Below, in pieces: positions 45,388-54,738 of a DNA stretch of 64,000 bases. The notes below the pieces were generated by a model, which was given only the letters and a program-made list of their open reading frames with translations, had not been told where the DNA came from and did not search any database. This DNA is from Lachnospiraceae bacterium (lineage in GTDB: Bacteria > Bacillota > Clostridia > Lachnospirales > Lachnospiraceae). The stretch is from contig SVEE01000001.1 of the NCBI GenBank assembly GCA_015057525.1, forward strand, positions 372,001 through 436,000, in the 5' to 3' direction. The translations under genes and the position numbers were made by a program. The first letter of the stretch is position 1; each line of letters starts with the position of its first letter.

Positions 45388-46236
45388 ATGGGTTTTACAG
45401 ATACATTTACATTTGAATTTTTAATTCTACTTATTGTTTCTTTAGTAGTTAGCTCTATAGGTTTTTATAAGTATGTTTACTTTATTTCCCTTGGATATGG
45501 ATTTTCCGTTGCTGCCATGGGTATTGCACTTCCTATTATGTATAGAGATTACCTTGGTTGGGATACAATCATAATTAGTTTGTTGTTTGTAATATATGGT
45601 TGCAGATTAGGTGGATATTTGCTTATAAGGGAAATAAAGAGTGTATCCTACAGAAGCACCATGAAAAAAGAAATTAAAGATGGCTCATCCATGAAGCTTG
45701 TAGCTAAGTTTAGCATCTGGATAAGCTGTGCTATTTTATATGCATGTCAGATTTCTCCACTATATTTTAGATTACAGAATTTAACTAATCTTGGTGGAAC
45801 AGAAGGGGATTATGTAATTGAAACAGATGCAGTAGCTATAGTAGGTGCTGTTATTATGATTCTTGGTATTTTACTTGAGTCAATGGCTGATTTGCAGAAG
45901 TCTAAGGCAAAGAAAATTAATCCTTCAAGATTTTGTGATAAGGGCTTGTATAAGATTGTGAGATGTCCAAACTATTTAGGAGAAGTCCTTTTCTGGACAG
46001 GAGTTTATGTATCAGGTATTAATACATACGATGGAGCATGGCAGTGGGTTGCGGCTACGTTCGGATATGTATGTATAGTATACATCATGTTTGGTGGTGC
46101 CAGAAGATTAGAACTTCGTCAGAATAGAAACTATGGCGATGACCCAGAGTATCAGGAGTATGTAAAGAAAACACCAATACTTATACCTCTTGTTCCTCTT
46201 TACAGTGTGGCAAAATATAAGTGGTTAGTTGGATAA
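45388..46236 (+). CDS. DUF1295 membrane protein (steroid 5-alpha-reductase/ICMT-like fold)
   Basis: A 282-residue protein with about seven membrane helices and the C-terminal signature GLYKIVRCPNYLGEVLFWTG, then PEYQEYVKKTPILIPLVP, typical of DUF1295. The fold is related to isoprenylcysteine methyltransferases and steroid reductases; the bacterial reaction is unknown. It lies 12 bases after the P1 peptidase gene and ends at a terminator. Confidence 0.85.
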   Translation: MGFTDTFTFEFLILLIVSLVVSSIGFYKYVYFISLGYGFSVAAMGIALPIMYRDYLGWDTIIISLLFVIYGCRLGGYLLIREIKSVSYRSTMKKEIKDGSSMKLVAKFSIWISCAILYACQISPLYFRLQNLTNLGGTEGDYVIETDAVAIVGAVIMILGILLESMADLQKSKAKKINPSRFCDKGLYKIVRCPNYLGEVLFWTGVYVSGINTYDGAWQWVAATFGYVCIVYIMFGGARRLELRQNRNYGDDPEYQEYVKKTPILIPLVPLYSVAKYKWLVG

Positions 46237-46242
46237 TTATAT

Positions 46243-46278
46243 AAAAGTGGTGTTATTGTAATATAACACCACTTTTTT
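46243..46278 (+). terminator. Intrinsic terminator
   Basis: A perfect 14-bp stem AAAAGTGGTGTTAT / ATAACACCACTTTT with a 6-base loop and a T run. Confidence 0.88.
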
Positions 46279-46335
46279 TATAAATGCAACAAATTGTTGC
46301 TTTCAGATGTGTCATTAACAAAAAAATTCAATATA

Positions 46336-46399
46336 ATTGTAAACTTATTGTAAAAACATTTCAGACAGGTTGACATTATATTTTATGTGACATTAGAAT
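46336..46399 (+). promoter_or_regulatory. Promoter of two-component operon with upstream 11-bp direct repeat
   Basis: ATTGTAAA occurs at 46336-46343 and again at 46347-46354, exactly 11 bases apart, just upstream of TTGACA (46370-46375), an 18-base spacer and TAGAAT (46394-46399). Repeats of about one helical turn are typical binding sites of OmpR/PhoB-type regulators, so autoregulation by the downstream regulator is plausible. Confidence 0.5.
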
Positions 46400-46457
46400 T
46401 ATAGTATCTGAAAATATATTAAACAATATTTGTAGTAATTCATGTGAGGCTGATAAA

Positions 46458-47120
46458 ATGTTAAAAAATAAGGTACTAATAGTAGAAGATGATGAAGCAA
46501 TTGCTAATATGATAGCGATGAATCTTAGGGTAGCAGATTATGAAACTACAATTTTCAATGATGGTTTGACTGTTTTTGATGACATATGTAACAACCATGA
46601 TTACGATATTGCAATTCTTGATGTCATGCTTCCTGGAATGGATGGGTTTTCACTGTTGCCTGTGATTAGTTCATATAATATTCCTGTTATTTTTCTTACT
46701 GCAAAGGACGATTTGGCATCAAAGCTTAAAGGACTCAAGGGTGGTGCGGAAGATTATATTGTTAAGCCTTTTGAGATGCTTGAGCTTATGGTTAGAATTG
46801 AAAAGATTTTAGCACGTACAAACAAGTTGGCAAATGTAATAAATATATTGGATTTAGAAATAAATTTTGATGAACACGCAGTCAGAAAAAATGGTATAGA
46901 GGTAGTGTTAAAGCCTATGGAGTTTGAACTGTTAGCTGTGCTTGCCAAGAATAAAAATATAGCTATATCAAGGGAAAAACTACTCAATATGGTATGGGGA
47001 ATAGATTTTGTTGGTGAAACTAGAACTGTTGATGTTCATATCGGTCAGCTTAGAAAAAAATTAGGCTTGAATGAAAACATTAAGACAGTTTCCAAAATGG
47101 GCTACAGACTGGAGGATTAG
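46458..47120 (+). CDS. OmpR/PhoB family response regulator
   Basis: A 220-residue protein. The receiver has VEDDE, Asp55 in IAILDVMLPGMDGF, Thr in FLTAKDD and Lys in IVKPFEM. The winged helix (about 125-218) has VLKPMEFELLAVL, RTVDVHIGQLRKKLG and TVSKMGYRLED. The kinase gene starts five bases after its stop. The nearest downstream operon is the lipoprotein/ABC locus at 48.6 kb, a possible target. Confidence 0.92.
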   Translation: MLKNKVLIVEDDEAIANMIAMNLRVADYETTIFNDGLTVFDDICNNHDYDIAILDVMLPGMDGFSLLPVISSYNIPVIFLTAKDDLASKLKGLKGGAEDYIVKPFEMLELMVRIEKILARTNKLANVINILDLEINFDEHAVRKNGIEVVLKPMEFELLAVLAKNKNIAISREKLLNMVWGIDFVGETRTVDVHIGQLRKKLGLNENIKTVSKMGYRLED

Positions 47121-47125
47121 ATACG

Positions 47126-48538
47126 ATGAAACTTAAATCAAAGATTCTTCTGGTGACTGGATTAACTGTATTTTCCATAACTTTGGTTTGTAATCTAATA
47201 GTGGTATTTTTTCTATGGAACATTTCAATGGAGGATGCGAAGAAGAAATCTATGCAGGATGCCTACAGTACCTTCATGGAAATAGATTATATGCTTTCTG
47301 TTATAAGCGCAGAACATAACAATGATGTTATTATGAGGTACATTTTTAAAGAACTGTCGGATGATTATGTTATTTGCTGTCGAAATTTAGGTTTATATTC
47401 CGATACAGAAGACGTGGAGTTTATATATAACAATACTGTTCTTGAAGTTTCTGATTTATATGAAGCGGAGTATTCGTATGAATATAATTTTGCCAATGCA
47501 ATTAGCTCAAATGGAATAAACACTGCAAAGTTGAAATATGGAAATAAAATATATTTTATATACAGAACAGTTTATGAGGTGGGATATGATGTCTATAAGA
47601 TTGTAGATGTTACATATGTTAAGGACAGACTGAAGTTTATATGTATTGTACTATCAGTTTTGACTGTTGCAATAACGTTTTTATCACAGCTTGTAATTTC
47701 AGGAATATTAAATAAAGTTTTTATGCCTTTAAGTGTACTAAATGAAAATGCTAAGAATATAGCTATGGGTGAGTATAGACAACGAATAAAGGTTAGTGGC
47801 AATGATGAGATAAGTGAGCTCAGTGATAATTTTAATAAAATGGCAGAAGCCGTTGAACAAAGAACAACCTCTCTTGAGGAAGCAGAGCACAAGAAAACCC
47901 TTTTAATAGGTGATTTAACCCATGAATTAAAAACACCTATCACTGCAATAACGGGATATTCTAAAACCTTACTTACCACAAAGCTTAGTGAGGAAGACAA
48001 GGAAATTGCACTTTCATATATCTATAACGAAGGCTGTAGATTAGAACGCCTTTCCAAAAAGATGATGAATTTAGTCTTGCTGGGAGAGGAAACTTCTTTG
48101 GATTTAAAACATGTAAGAGCAAGTGAACTTTTTTCAAAGGCTAGTGCAGCATGTTCCCAAATTTTAGCTGAGAAAGAAATTGAACTTGTAACCAATTTTG
48201 GTGATGAGCATTTTTTTGTTGATGAGGACCTGATGGAAGAGGTACTTGTGAATCTTATTGATAACGCTGTCAAAGCCAGTGGTCTTAAAAGTAAGATAAT
48301 ATTATCTGCCAATAAAAATGAGATTAGTGTACGTGATTTTGGTATAGGAATACCAAAGGAGGAACAGGATAGGATTTTAGAACCGTTTTACATGGTTGAT
48401 AAATCTCGCAGCAAAAAAAATGGTGGTGTGGGATTAGGGCTCTCTATTACAGCCATGATTTTGGACAAACATAAATGCAAACTCTCTATTGAAAGCGAAG
48501 AGGGCAACGGTACAGTTATGATTTTACAATTTGTTTAA
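47126..48538 (+). CDS. Sensor histidine kinase
   Basis: A 470-residue membrane sensor with helices at about 7-29 and 172-194 around an extracytoplasmic domain of about 140 residues. HAMP follows, then HisKA with His266 in DLTHELKTPITAITGYS, and HATPase with NLIDNAVKAS, VRDFGIGIPKEEQ and GGVGLGLSITAMILDKH. It forms a pair with the preceding regulator. The signal is unknown. Confidence 0.92.
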   Translation: MKLKSKILLVTGLTVFSITLVCNLIVVFFLWNISMEDAKKKSMQDAYSTFMEIDYMLSVISAEHNNDVIMRYIFKELSDDYVICCRNLGLYSDTEDVEFIYNNTVLEVSDLYEAEYSYEYNFANAISSNGINTAKLKYGNKIYFIYRTVYEVGYDVYKIVDVTYVKDRLKFICIVLSVLTVAITFLSQLVISGILNKVFMPLSVLNENAKNIAMGEYRQRIKVSGNDEISELSDNFNKMAEAVEQRTTSLEEAEHKKTLLIGDLTHELKTPITAITGYSKTLLTTKLSEEDKEIALSYIYNEGCRLERLSKKMMNLVLLGEETSLDLKHVRASELFSKASAACSQILAEKEIELVTNFGDEHFFVDEDLMEEVLVNLIDNAVKASGLKSKIILSANKNEISVRDFGIGIPKEEQDRILEPFYMVDKSRSKKNGGVGLGLSITAMILDKHKCKLSIESEEGNGTVMILQFV

Positions 48539-48558
48539 AATTTGATGAATACTCGATA

Positions 48559-48601
48559 AAAGGCTCCATGCTACTATAATTGTGGCATGGAGCTTTTTTA
48601 T
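48559..48601 (+). terminator. Intrinsic terminator after two-component system
   Basis: A 9-bp stem GCTCCATGC / GCATGGAGC (48563-48571 with 48585-48593) followed by six T. Confidence 0.82.
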
Positions 48602-48653
48602 AAAAAGTATATGAATATCTTGTTGATAAAAAATACTAAAAAGGAGAATAGTT

Positions 48654-50189
48654 ATGAAAAAGAAAAAAGCAATTGTACCAATGTTAACAGTTATGTGTAT
48701 GTCTCTTACTGCCTGTGTGAAAAGTCCCCAAGAAGATATTGTTCAAAATAAAGATTTTGATGTGATGATAGAAGAAGCGGAGAATACAGAAGAGGATGCT
48801 ATTTATTATGATGATGTGGTTGAGGAAGTAAATGAGAATGCTCAAATTTATCAGACTGAGTTAACAGATGCAACGTTGGGAGTAGAGGTTTATGTGGATG
48901 CAGAAGTTATTATTCCAGAAGTAGATAAGCTTTCTGTGTATAGGGTGAGTCAAAAGGATATAAGTCAGGAATTTATAGATAAGGTAAGGGAAACGATTTC
49001 TCCTGGTGTAAGCTATTATGACGGAAGCATTATGAGTATAACAACCAAAGATGTAATTGCTATGGATATACAATTCAACAAAGAACTTATAGAAGAATGT
49101 AATGATGAATCCTTAATCGAAGAATACCAGAGAAACATTGAAGAGTTGGAACAGCAATATGAAGTGGCTCCAGAAAGAATTGAAATATTGGATTATCCTT
49201 CAGATAATTTAATTCACTCTGTAGAGGAAAAATATAACAGTAATCCAAATGATGCTTATTATTCATGGCAACACAGCTTGACACCGTCTGCAAAAGTGTT
49301 TTATGGAATGAGCGATGGTGCAGATGGACACTGTAGAACATTATATGCACAAAATAATTGTGATTATGGAAATTGCTTAAGATATGAGAGTACAAGAAAT
49401 GGTTATGCCTTTACGTCAGTTGTTGTTGTGGAAGATGGTATAACAGATGAATTAAAAGGGGATAATGAATTACCTGTGTTACAGGATTGGCTGGTTGCAG
49501 ATTGTACAACTGCAAGTTTATATGATAATGAACCGCTATCAATATCTGAATCAGATGCACGTGGTGTTGCAGATAAGCTTATGACTGATTTAGGACTTTC
49601 GGAATATGAGTATTATGATGGAGGATTATATTTTGAGCATCCGGATGTGAGATTTAAAGACGGAGAGACCTTTTATTTTGATGGAACATTGCGCTATCGT
49701 GAAATTTATGAATTTGTTTATATGAGAAATATGGATGGTGTACTTGTGGATAATACAGCAGGTGCAAAACTTACAGATGGCTGGGCTGAGGATACATACG
49801 TAAAAAAATTGTGGTCAGGTGAAGCTGTTGTTGTATGTGTAAATGATGATGGAATTGTTGGATTTAAATATCTTTCACCTATATCCATTGATGAAACCAT
49901 AGTTGAAAAGGCAAGCATAAAGTCTTTTGATGAGGTTAAAGAAATATTTGAACAGATGGTGGTTATAGAGAATGTGCCAGAAGATGGAGGTGTTTCTATT
50001 GAGGTGGATTCTGTTGAACTTGTATATGCAAGAATTAGTGAAAAAGATAGTTTTGATACTGGTATATTAGTACCAGTGTGGAATTTTAAAGGTACTAGTA
50101 CAAGCGAATATGGGATGGTGACCGAAAGAACAGTTTTATCAATAAATGCTATTGATGGCTCGGTAATTGATTGGGAGCTTGGATATTAA
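48654..50189 (+). CDS. Large lipoprotein of unknown function, first gene of ABC/surface operon
   Basis: A 511-residue protein with a signal peptide and lipobox (MSLTACVKS, Cys about 21). The mature region is acidic and Tyr-rich, with no cysteine cluster or enzyme motif that I recognise. Its last part (about 420-510) has a beta-rich PepSY-like feel (VDSVELVYARISEKD, then AIDGSVIDWELGY). AAAAGGAG precedes ATG 48654. The stop is one base before the next gene, starting a run of six closely spaced or overlapping genes. Confidence 0.72.
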   Translation: MKKKKAIVPMLTVMCMSLTACVKSPQEDIVQNKDFDVMIEEAENTEEDAIYYDDVVEEVNENAQIYQTELTDATLGVEVYVDAEVIIPEVDKLSVYRVSQKDISQEFIDKVRETISPGVSYYDGSIMSITTKDVIAMDIQFNKELIEECNDESLIEEYQRNIEELEQQYEVAPERIEILDYPSDNLIHSVEEKYNSNPNDAYYSWQHSLTPSAKVFYGMSDGADGHCRTLYAQNNCDYGNCLRYESTRNGYAFTSVVVVEDGITDELKGDNELPVLQDWLVADCTTASLYDNEPLSISESDARGVADKLMTDLGLSEYEYYDGGLYFEHPDVRFKDGETFYFDGTLRYREIYEFVYMRNMDGVLVDNTAGAKLTDGWAEDTYVKKLWSGEAVVVCVNDDGIVGFKYLSPISIDETIVEKASIKSFDEVKEIFEQMVVIENVPEDGGVSIEVDSVELVYARISEKDSFDTGILVPVWNFKGTSTSEYGMVTERTVLSINAIDGSVIDWELGY

Positions 50190-50190
50190 A

Positions 50191-50814
50191 ATGAATAGCT
50201 TTGAAACAGATATGAAAAGAGCACTGTTTAATATTAAATTTTGCATTGGGATATTTATTCAGGTACTTATTTTAACTAAGTACGGTGTAGAAGGAGCGCA
50301 GTATTCCATATGTTTACCTGTTACTGTTGCTTTGCCATATTCTACAGCATGGATTAATGAGTATAGAAACGGATTTATAAAAGAATATCTGCCTAGATGT
50401 GGTTTTGTATCATATGTAACAGGTAAATTTTTTGCCTGCGTTTTGTCAGGAGGTTTAATGTGTGTTGTATCCTGTAGAATAGCTCAAATTTTTGAAACTG
50501 GATTTGTATATGACAAGTATAACCTTGTTTTTTGTTCCGGTATGTTGTGGGCAGGTGTGGCTTCTGTGATGGCTGCAGTTTCAAATAGTAGGTACATAGC
50601 TTATGGAGGCTCCTTTGTAATCTTTTATATTTTAGTGATTATGTATGAGAGGTATTTTAAAAGCTTATATTGTCTTTATCCTATTGAATGGTATTTTCCA
50701 ACACATACATGGGTATTCGGGGAATCAGGAATTATCTTTATGATTATTGGATTTCTGGTCATGCTTTATTTAATGTATTATGAGATTTTAAGGAGATATA
50801 TAAACTATGCTTAA
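50191..50814 (+). CDS. Integral membrane protein, probable ABC-2 permease subunit
   Basis: A 207-residue hydrophobic protein with about six membrane helices. It starts MNSFETDMKRALFNIKFCIG, a cytoplasmic amphipathic start like that of ABC-2 permeases. It has WINEYRNGFIKEYLPRCGF, similar to the EYRNGT-like motif of that class. ATG 50191 directly follows the lipoprotein stop; a TTG at 50167 lies inside it. It overlaps the next gene by eight bases. Confidence 0.72.
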   Translation: MNSFETDMKRALFNIKFCIGIFIQVLILTKYGVEGAQYSICLPVTVALPYSTAWINEYRNGFIKEYLPRCGFVSYVTGKFFACVLSGGLMCVVSCRIAQIFETGFVYDKYNLVFCSGMLWAGVASVMAAVSNSRYIAYGGSFVIFYILVIMYERYFKSLYCLYPIEWYFPTHTWVFGESGIIFMIIGFLVMLYLMYYEILRRYINYA

Positions 50815-51700
50815 AATAAGACAGGTATATTATGTAGTTGTTTCTAATTTCAGAAGATGGCATAAAAATCCCCAGATTATACTGTGTTTTTTCTTAGGAT
50901 TTATATTTTGCTTTTTACTGTCAGATAAGGTTATGAGATTTGCTACTTCGCATGATACATATTTGCAGGGGTTGGAGTCATTTATATGGACATTTGGTGA
51001 TGCACAGTCAATTCTTAGTATTTCGTTGCTGTTATTATTACTGTTTGCAGATATGCCTAATTTGTCTAATGATGTGCCATTTTTTATGATTAGAACAAAA
51101 AGAAGTGTCTGGCTACTTGGGCAGATTATATATCTTATATGTGCAACCTTCATTTTTGTAGTATTTATATTAATTTCTACTATAATACTTTCAGCAACAA
51201 GATCATATCCAGCAAATATATGGAGTGAGACAGCAGCTATTCTTGGGTACTCTGGCATAGGACAAAATATCGCAATACCTTCCTTCGTCAAGGTTATGGA
51301 ACTTACATATCCATATCAATGCACTGTACATATTTTTTTACTTGTGACAGGTTATTCTCTTGCGATGTCCAGTATAATTCTTTTTTTAAATCTCTGTAAG
51401 AATAATCTGGGCATGATAGGTGGAGTGTTATTTAGTGGATTTGGTATTATATTAAATCCGAACATGGTGGCTGAATTATTTGGCATATCATTTGACAGGA
51501 TAAGATATGCAAATATTATTTTTGGTTGGCTTTCTCCTTTAAATCATGCAACGTATTATATGCATAATTTTGGTTATGACAACCTACCTAAACTTTGGAT
51601 GTCATATTTGTTTTTTACTTTGTTTAGTTTGATATTCTTTGTGATGTCGTTTTTGAAGATAAAGAAATACACCTTTGATTTTACAGGTACACAGAACTAG
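50807..51700 (+). CDS. Integral membrane protein, probable second permease subunit
   Basis: A 297-residue protein with about six to seven membrane helices and a short basic N-terminus (KIRQVYYVVVSNFRRWHKN). No characterised family is recognised. The position between another membrane protein and an ABC ATPase suggests a heteromeric ABC-2-like channel. An AAGGAG ribosome site lies within the preceding gene. Confidence 0.7.
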   Translation: MLKIRQVYYVVVSNFRRWHKNPQIILCFFLGFIFCFLLSDKVMRFATSHDTYLQGLESFIWTFGDAQSILSISLLLLLLFADMPNLSNDVPFFMIRTKRSVWLLGQIIYLICATFIFVVFILISTIILSATRSYPANIWSETAAILGYSGIGQNIAIPSFVKVMELTYPYQCTVHIFLLVTGYSLAMSSIILFLNLCKNNLGMIGGVLFSGFGIILNPNMVAELFGISFDRIRYANIIFGWLSPLNHATYYMHNFGYDNLPKLWMSYLFFTLFSLIFFVMSFLKIKKYTFDFTGTQN

Positions 51701-51712
51701 AGGAGAAAATAT

Positions 51713-52372
51713 ATGAATAATACGGATTTTGGAATAGAAGTAGAAAATGTGTATAAGGCTTTTGGTAAACAACAGGTTCTAAAGAATATAAGTCTAAAGA
51801 TTCCAAGAGGAAGTATACATGGAGTTGTGGGAAACAACGGAAGTGGAAAAACGGTTCTTATGAAATGCATATGTGGATTTATGCATTGCGATAAGGGAAG
51901 GGTTTTGGTTAATGGTAAGCAAATAGGTAAGGATGTGGATTTTCCATATGATATAGGGATTATTATAGAGACTCCTGGTTTTATATCTAATCTTAGTGGT
52001 TATAAAAATTTGAAAATTCTTGCTTCTTTGAAAGGATTGATAGGGAAAAGTGAAATTAGGGAGACTTTGATAAAGGTTGGTCTTAATCCGGACATGAAAA
52101 AACATGTGTCGAAATATTCCCTTGGTATGCGACAAAGACTTGGTATAGCACAGGCAATAATGGAAAATCCTAGTGTTCTTGTTTTGGATGAGCCATTTAA
52201 TGGATTAGATAAACAAGGTGTTTTAAAGATGAGAGAGTTGCTTAAAGGGTTAAAAAAAGAAGGGAAATCTATTCTTTTAGCCAGTCATAATGCACAGGAT
52301 ATAGAAGAGCTTTGTGACTTTGTATATGATTTAATGGAAATGGACGAGGAGAATAATAATGAAGAAATATAG
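51713..52372 (+). CDS. ABC transporter ATP-binding protein
   Basis: A 219-residue ATPase with Walker A GNNGSGKTVLMKC, a signature YSLGMRQRLGIAQAIM, Walker B VLVLDEPFNGLD and switch His in LLASHNAQD. It is short, without the C-terminal extension of many drug exporters, resembling peptide or lantibiotic immunity type ATPases. It sits after the two membrane proteins and overlaps the next gene by 14 bases. Confidence 0.9.
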   Translation: MNNTDFGIEVENVYKAFGKQQVLKNISLKIPRGSIHGVVGNNGSGKTVLMKCICGFMHCDKGRVLVNGKQIGKDVDFPYDIGIIIETPGFISNLSGYKNLKILASLKGLIGKSEIRETLIKVGLNPDMKKHVSKYSLGMRQRLGIAQAIMENPSVLVLDEPFNGLDKQGVLKMRELLKGLKKEGKSILLASHNAQDIEELCDFVYDLMEMDEENNNEEI

Positions 52373-53888
52373 AGTACAAAGAAACATTATTATATTGATT
52401 TTGACAGTTTGTATATGTTTTGGAGCAAGTATAGATATATATGCAACTAATACACCTAATGATGTCACAACTGCTGATGAAAGTGATGAGGCAGGAGAAG
52501 TCATTGATGGGGGAGGTCAAACAGAACCTGATACAGAGACTGACATAGGAAGTGATGATTTGAATGGGGATGAATCTGTAGGTGATGAACCAGCAAAAAT
52601 AACAACAAAGCTATATATTGATAATCAGAATATATATGAAGGAATGAACAAAAGTTACTCGGAAGGCTATATTCCAAGTATAGAAAATGGAAATGCACTT
52701 GTGGTGATTCCCTTAAAATCAAACAATAATATAAAAAACAGCACTATAACAGCGAAAGTTGATTTGGGTAATGGAGAAACTATACCATTTGTACAGAAAA
52801 ACTATGAAAAGAATTTTGGGGTGGGTTCTTTTGCTGTAAATGGTGGAACTAGTCAATCAGAAAGTTATCTGGTAAGGTTTAACCTTGAACTAAAACAAGA
52901 AAGATATAATGGTAGCTATCCTGTTAATATTAACGTATCCGCGTATGCGGAGGATGGAACAGAAATTAATCAGACTTTTATTACATATGTTACTATCACT
53001 GATGGAGAAGATCTTACTCCTGAACCGGAGGAGGTAGTTGTGGAGGAGGATGCACCTGTATTTATGCCTAAAATACTAGTTTCATCCTATAGCTTTTCAA
53101 GCTCAGAGATAAAGCAGGGGGATACGGTAACAGCGGAGGTTGTATTTGTCAATACAAGCAAGACAAATAGTGTAAAAAATATGACTGTTTCTGTGTCCAC
53201 AGGAGAAAAGCTTGAGTTAGTTAGTAAGACGGACAGCATATACATAGATGATGTAGGAGCAAATGAAACATTTACCGTTTCATATGATTTTAAAGTTGAT
53301 ATGATGGCGGCTGAGGGACAATATAACTTGGCGTTTTCTTTGGATTATGCGGATTATGAAGGTCGTACATATACTTCATCTAGCAATATCAAGGTAAACG
53401 TTGGGCAATTGATGAAAGTTGAATTTGACGATCTTGTAATTCCTGAGAGCATAGAGGTTGGTCAGACTGTAGAGGGCACTACTCAGGTTATGAATTTGGG
53501 GAAAGGAAAGATATATAATGTAAGGGCTGAGCTTTCAGTGGATGGATTAAAAGCAGAAAAAACAATGTTTTTAGGTAATATTGAATCAGGAAGTGCAATA
53601 AGTGGCAGTATGGAGATACTAGCTATTGGTCGCTCTGGTAATTCATATTACGGAGATACGGAAGGCGTGCTCACATTTTATTATGAGGATGAGGCAGGAA
53701 ATGAATTTAATCAGAGTGTAGAGATCAAAACGAATATTGTAGCGCCAACATATGATGAAATCGATGTAGGGAGTCAAGATAAAACAGGGCAGTGGTGGGT
53801 TATTATGGCTGTTGTTGTCTCCATAGTTATAGTAATATGTATTTTAATAGCATTTGGAAATGTGAAGAAAAAAAGATATGAAGATTAG
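52359..53888 (+). CDS. Secreted CARDB-like repeat protein with C-terminal membrane anchor
   Basis: A 509-residue protein with a signal peptide (about 1-30), an acidic Gly/Asp/Glu-rich segment (about 32-78) and several beta-sandwich repeats of CARDB or COG1361 type, e.g. SEIKQGDTVTAEVVFVNTSK and PESIEVGQTVEGTTQVMNLG. One C-terminal membrane helix (WWVIMAVVVSIVIVICILI, about 478-496) has a basic tail KKKRYED. The bulk is outside the cell. Such proteins often accompany ABC transporters, perhaps as substrate-handling or adhesion parts. It overlaps both neighbours. Confidence 0.75.
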   Translation: MKKYRVQRNIIILILTVCICFGASIDIYATNTPNDVTTADESDEAGEVIDGGGQTEPDTETDIGSDDLNGDESVGDEPAKITTKLYIDNQNIYEGMNKSYSEGYIPSIENGNALVVIPLKSNNNIKNSTITAKVDLGNGETIPFVQKNYEKNFGVGSFAVNGGTSQSESYLVRFNLELKQERYNGSYPVNINVSAYAEDGTEINQTFITYVTITDGEDLTPEPEEVVVEEDAPVFMPKILVSSYSFSSSEIKQGDTVTAEVVFVNTSKTNSVKNMTVSVSTGEKLELVSKTDSIYIDDVGANETFTVSYDFKVDMMAAEGQYNLAFSLDYADYEGRTYTSSSNIKVNVGQLMKVEFDDLVIPESIEVGQTVEGTTQVMNLGKGKIYNVRAELSVDGLKAEKTMFLGNIESGSAISGSMEILAIGRSGNSYYGDTEGVLTFYYEDEAGNEFNQSVEIKTNIVAPTYDEIDVGSQDKTGQWWVIMAVVVSIVIVICILIAFGNVKKKRYED

Positions 53889-54672
53889 AAAATTACTAAA
53901 GTTACGAAAACAAAATGATATAGTTAAAATAGCATTTTTATTTATATTTGTTGGAGCCTTTGTGATAATAATGACGATAATAAACGTGGTAAAATTCTAT
54001 GGGCAAATTAATGAGTCAGAGGAATATACAATTAAAAAGCTAGATAAAATTTCTGAAAGAGATTTGGAAAACATATTAGACATGGATAACGTATATTGTG
54101 TAAGTCCAAGTATAAATAATATTGTAAGTATAAAATATTATGTAAGTGTTGTGGATATGCCTTGCGTAATGGTTTCTGCAGATTATATTGAACGTGTATT
54201 TAGTGTGGAATGTGATACAAATTCCAGAACATTTTATGTAAATGATTTTACATTTGAAAAACTTAGGCAGGAGATGAATTTAAATAAAGATAGTAAGGTT
54301 ATTTCAGTAAAATATGCTTTTGCAGGTGATGAAGAAGCAGAATATAAAAATGCAAGAATAGTTGTTGTAGAAGATGATTTACATGCTGATGAAATAGCTA
54401 TCTATACTAATGATACAGATTTGAATTTACAAAAGAATGCAATGGAATTTAGGACTATTATTACAAAACATGATTTAGATGGAACATTGCAAAGTGATTT
54501 TGAAAATCAAGGTTATTTCTTTTCTGAAAAGGAAGCTTTAGTTAACTGGAAATATAACCTTGAAATATGGATGCTTAAGATTAAATATGGAATATTTATA
54601 TCAGCTATAGCTATTGTGGCAGGGTTTATAATGTATAAAAGAGAGTTGAAACTGGTAGAGCAAGACTGCTAA
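53878..54672 (+). CDS. Two-pass membrane protein with large extracytoplasmic domain
   Basis: A 264-residue protein with membrane helices at about 18-40 and 238-256 bracketing an extracytoplasmic domain of about 195 residues. The domain begins YTIKKLDKISERDLENILDMD. Topology resembles MacB/FtsX-type or co-polymerase periplasmic domains, but no family is recognised. It overlaps the CARDB-like gene by 11 bases and is the last gene before a strong terminator. Confidence 0.65.
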   Translation: MKIRKLLKLRKQNDIVKIAFLFIFVGAFVIIMTIINVVKFYGQINESEEYTIKKLDKISERDLENILDMDNVYCVSPSINNIVSIKYYVSVVDMPCVMVSADYIERVFSVECDTNSRTFYVNDFTFEKLRQEMNLNKDSKVISVKYAFAGDEEAEYKNARIVVVEDDLHADEIAIYTNDTDLNLQKNAMEFRTIITKHDLDGTLQSDFENQGYFFSEKEALVNWKYNLEIWMLKIKYGIFISAIAIVAGFIMYKRELKLVEQDC

Positions 54673-54688
54673 ATGATATGTTAATAAA

Positions 54689-54721
54689 CAAAAACCTTCC
54701 CGTAATCGGGAAGGTTTTTGT
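54689..54721. terminator. Bidirectional intrinsic terminator
   Basis: A perfect 14-bp stem CAAAAACCTTCCCG / CGGGAAGGTTTTTG with a TAAT loop. It lies between the six-gene operon and the convergent MFS gene. Confidence 0.9.
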
Positions 54722-54738
54722 TGTATATTTAATATAAA

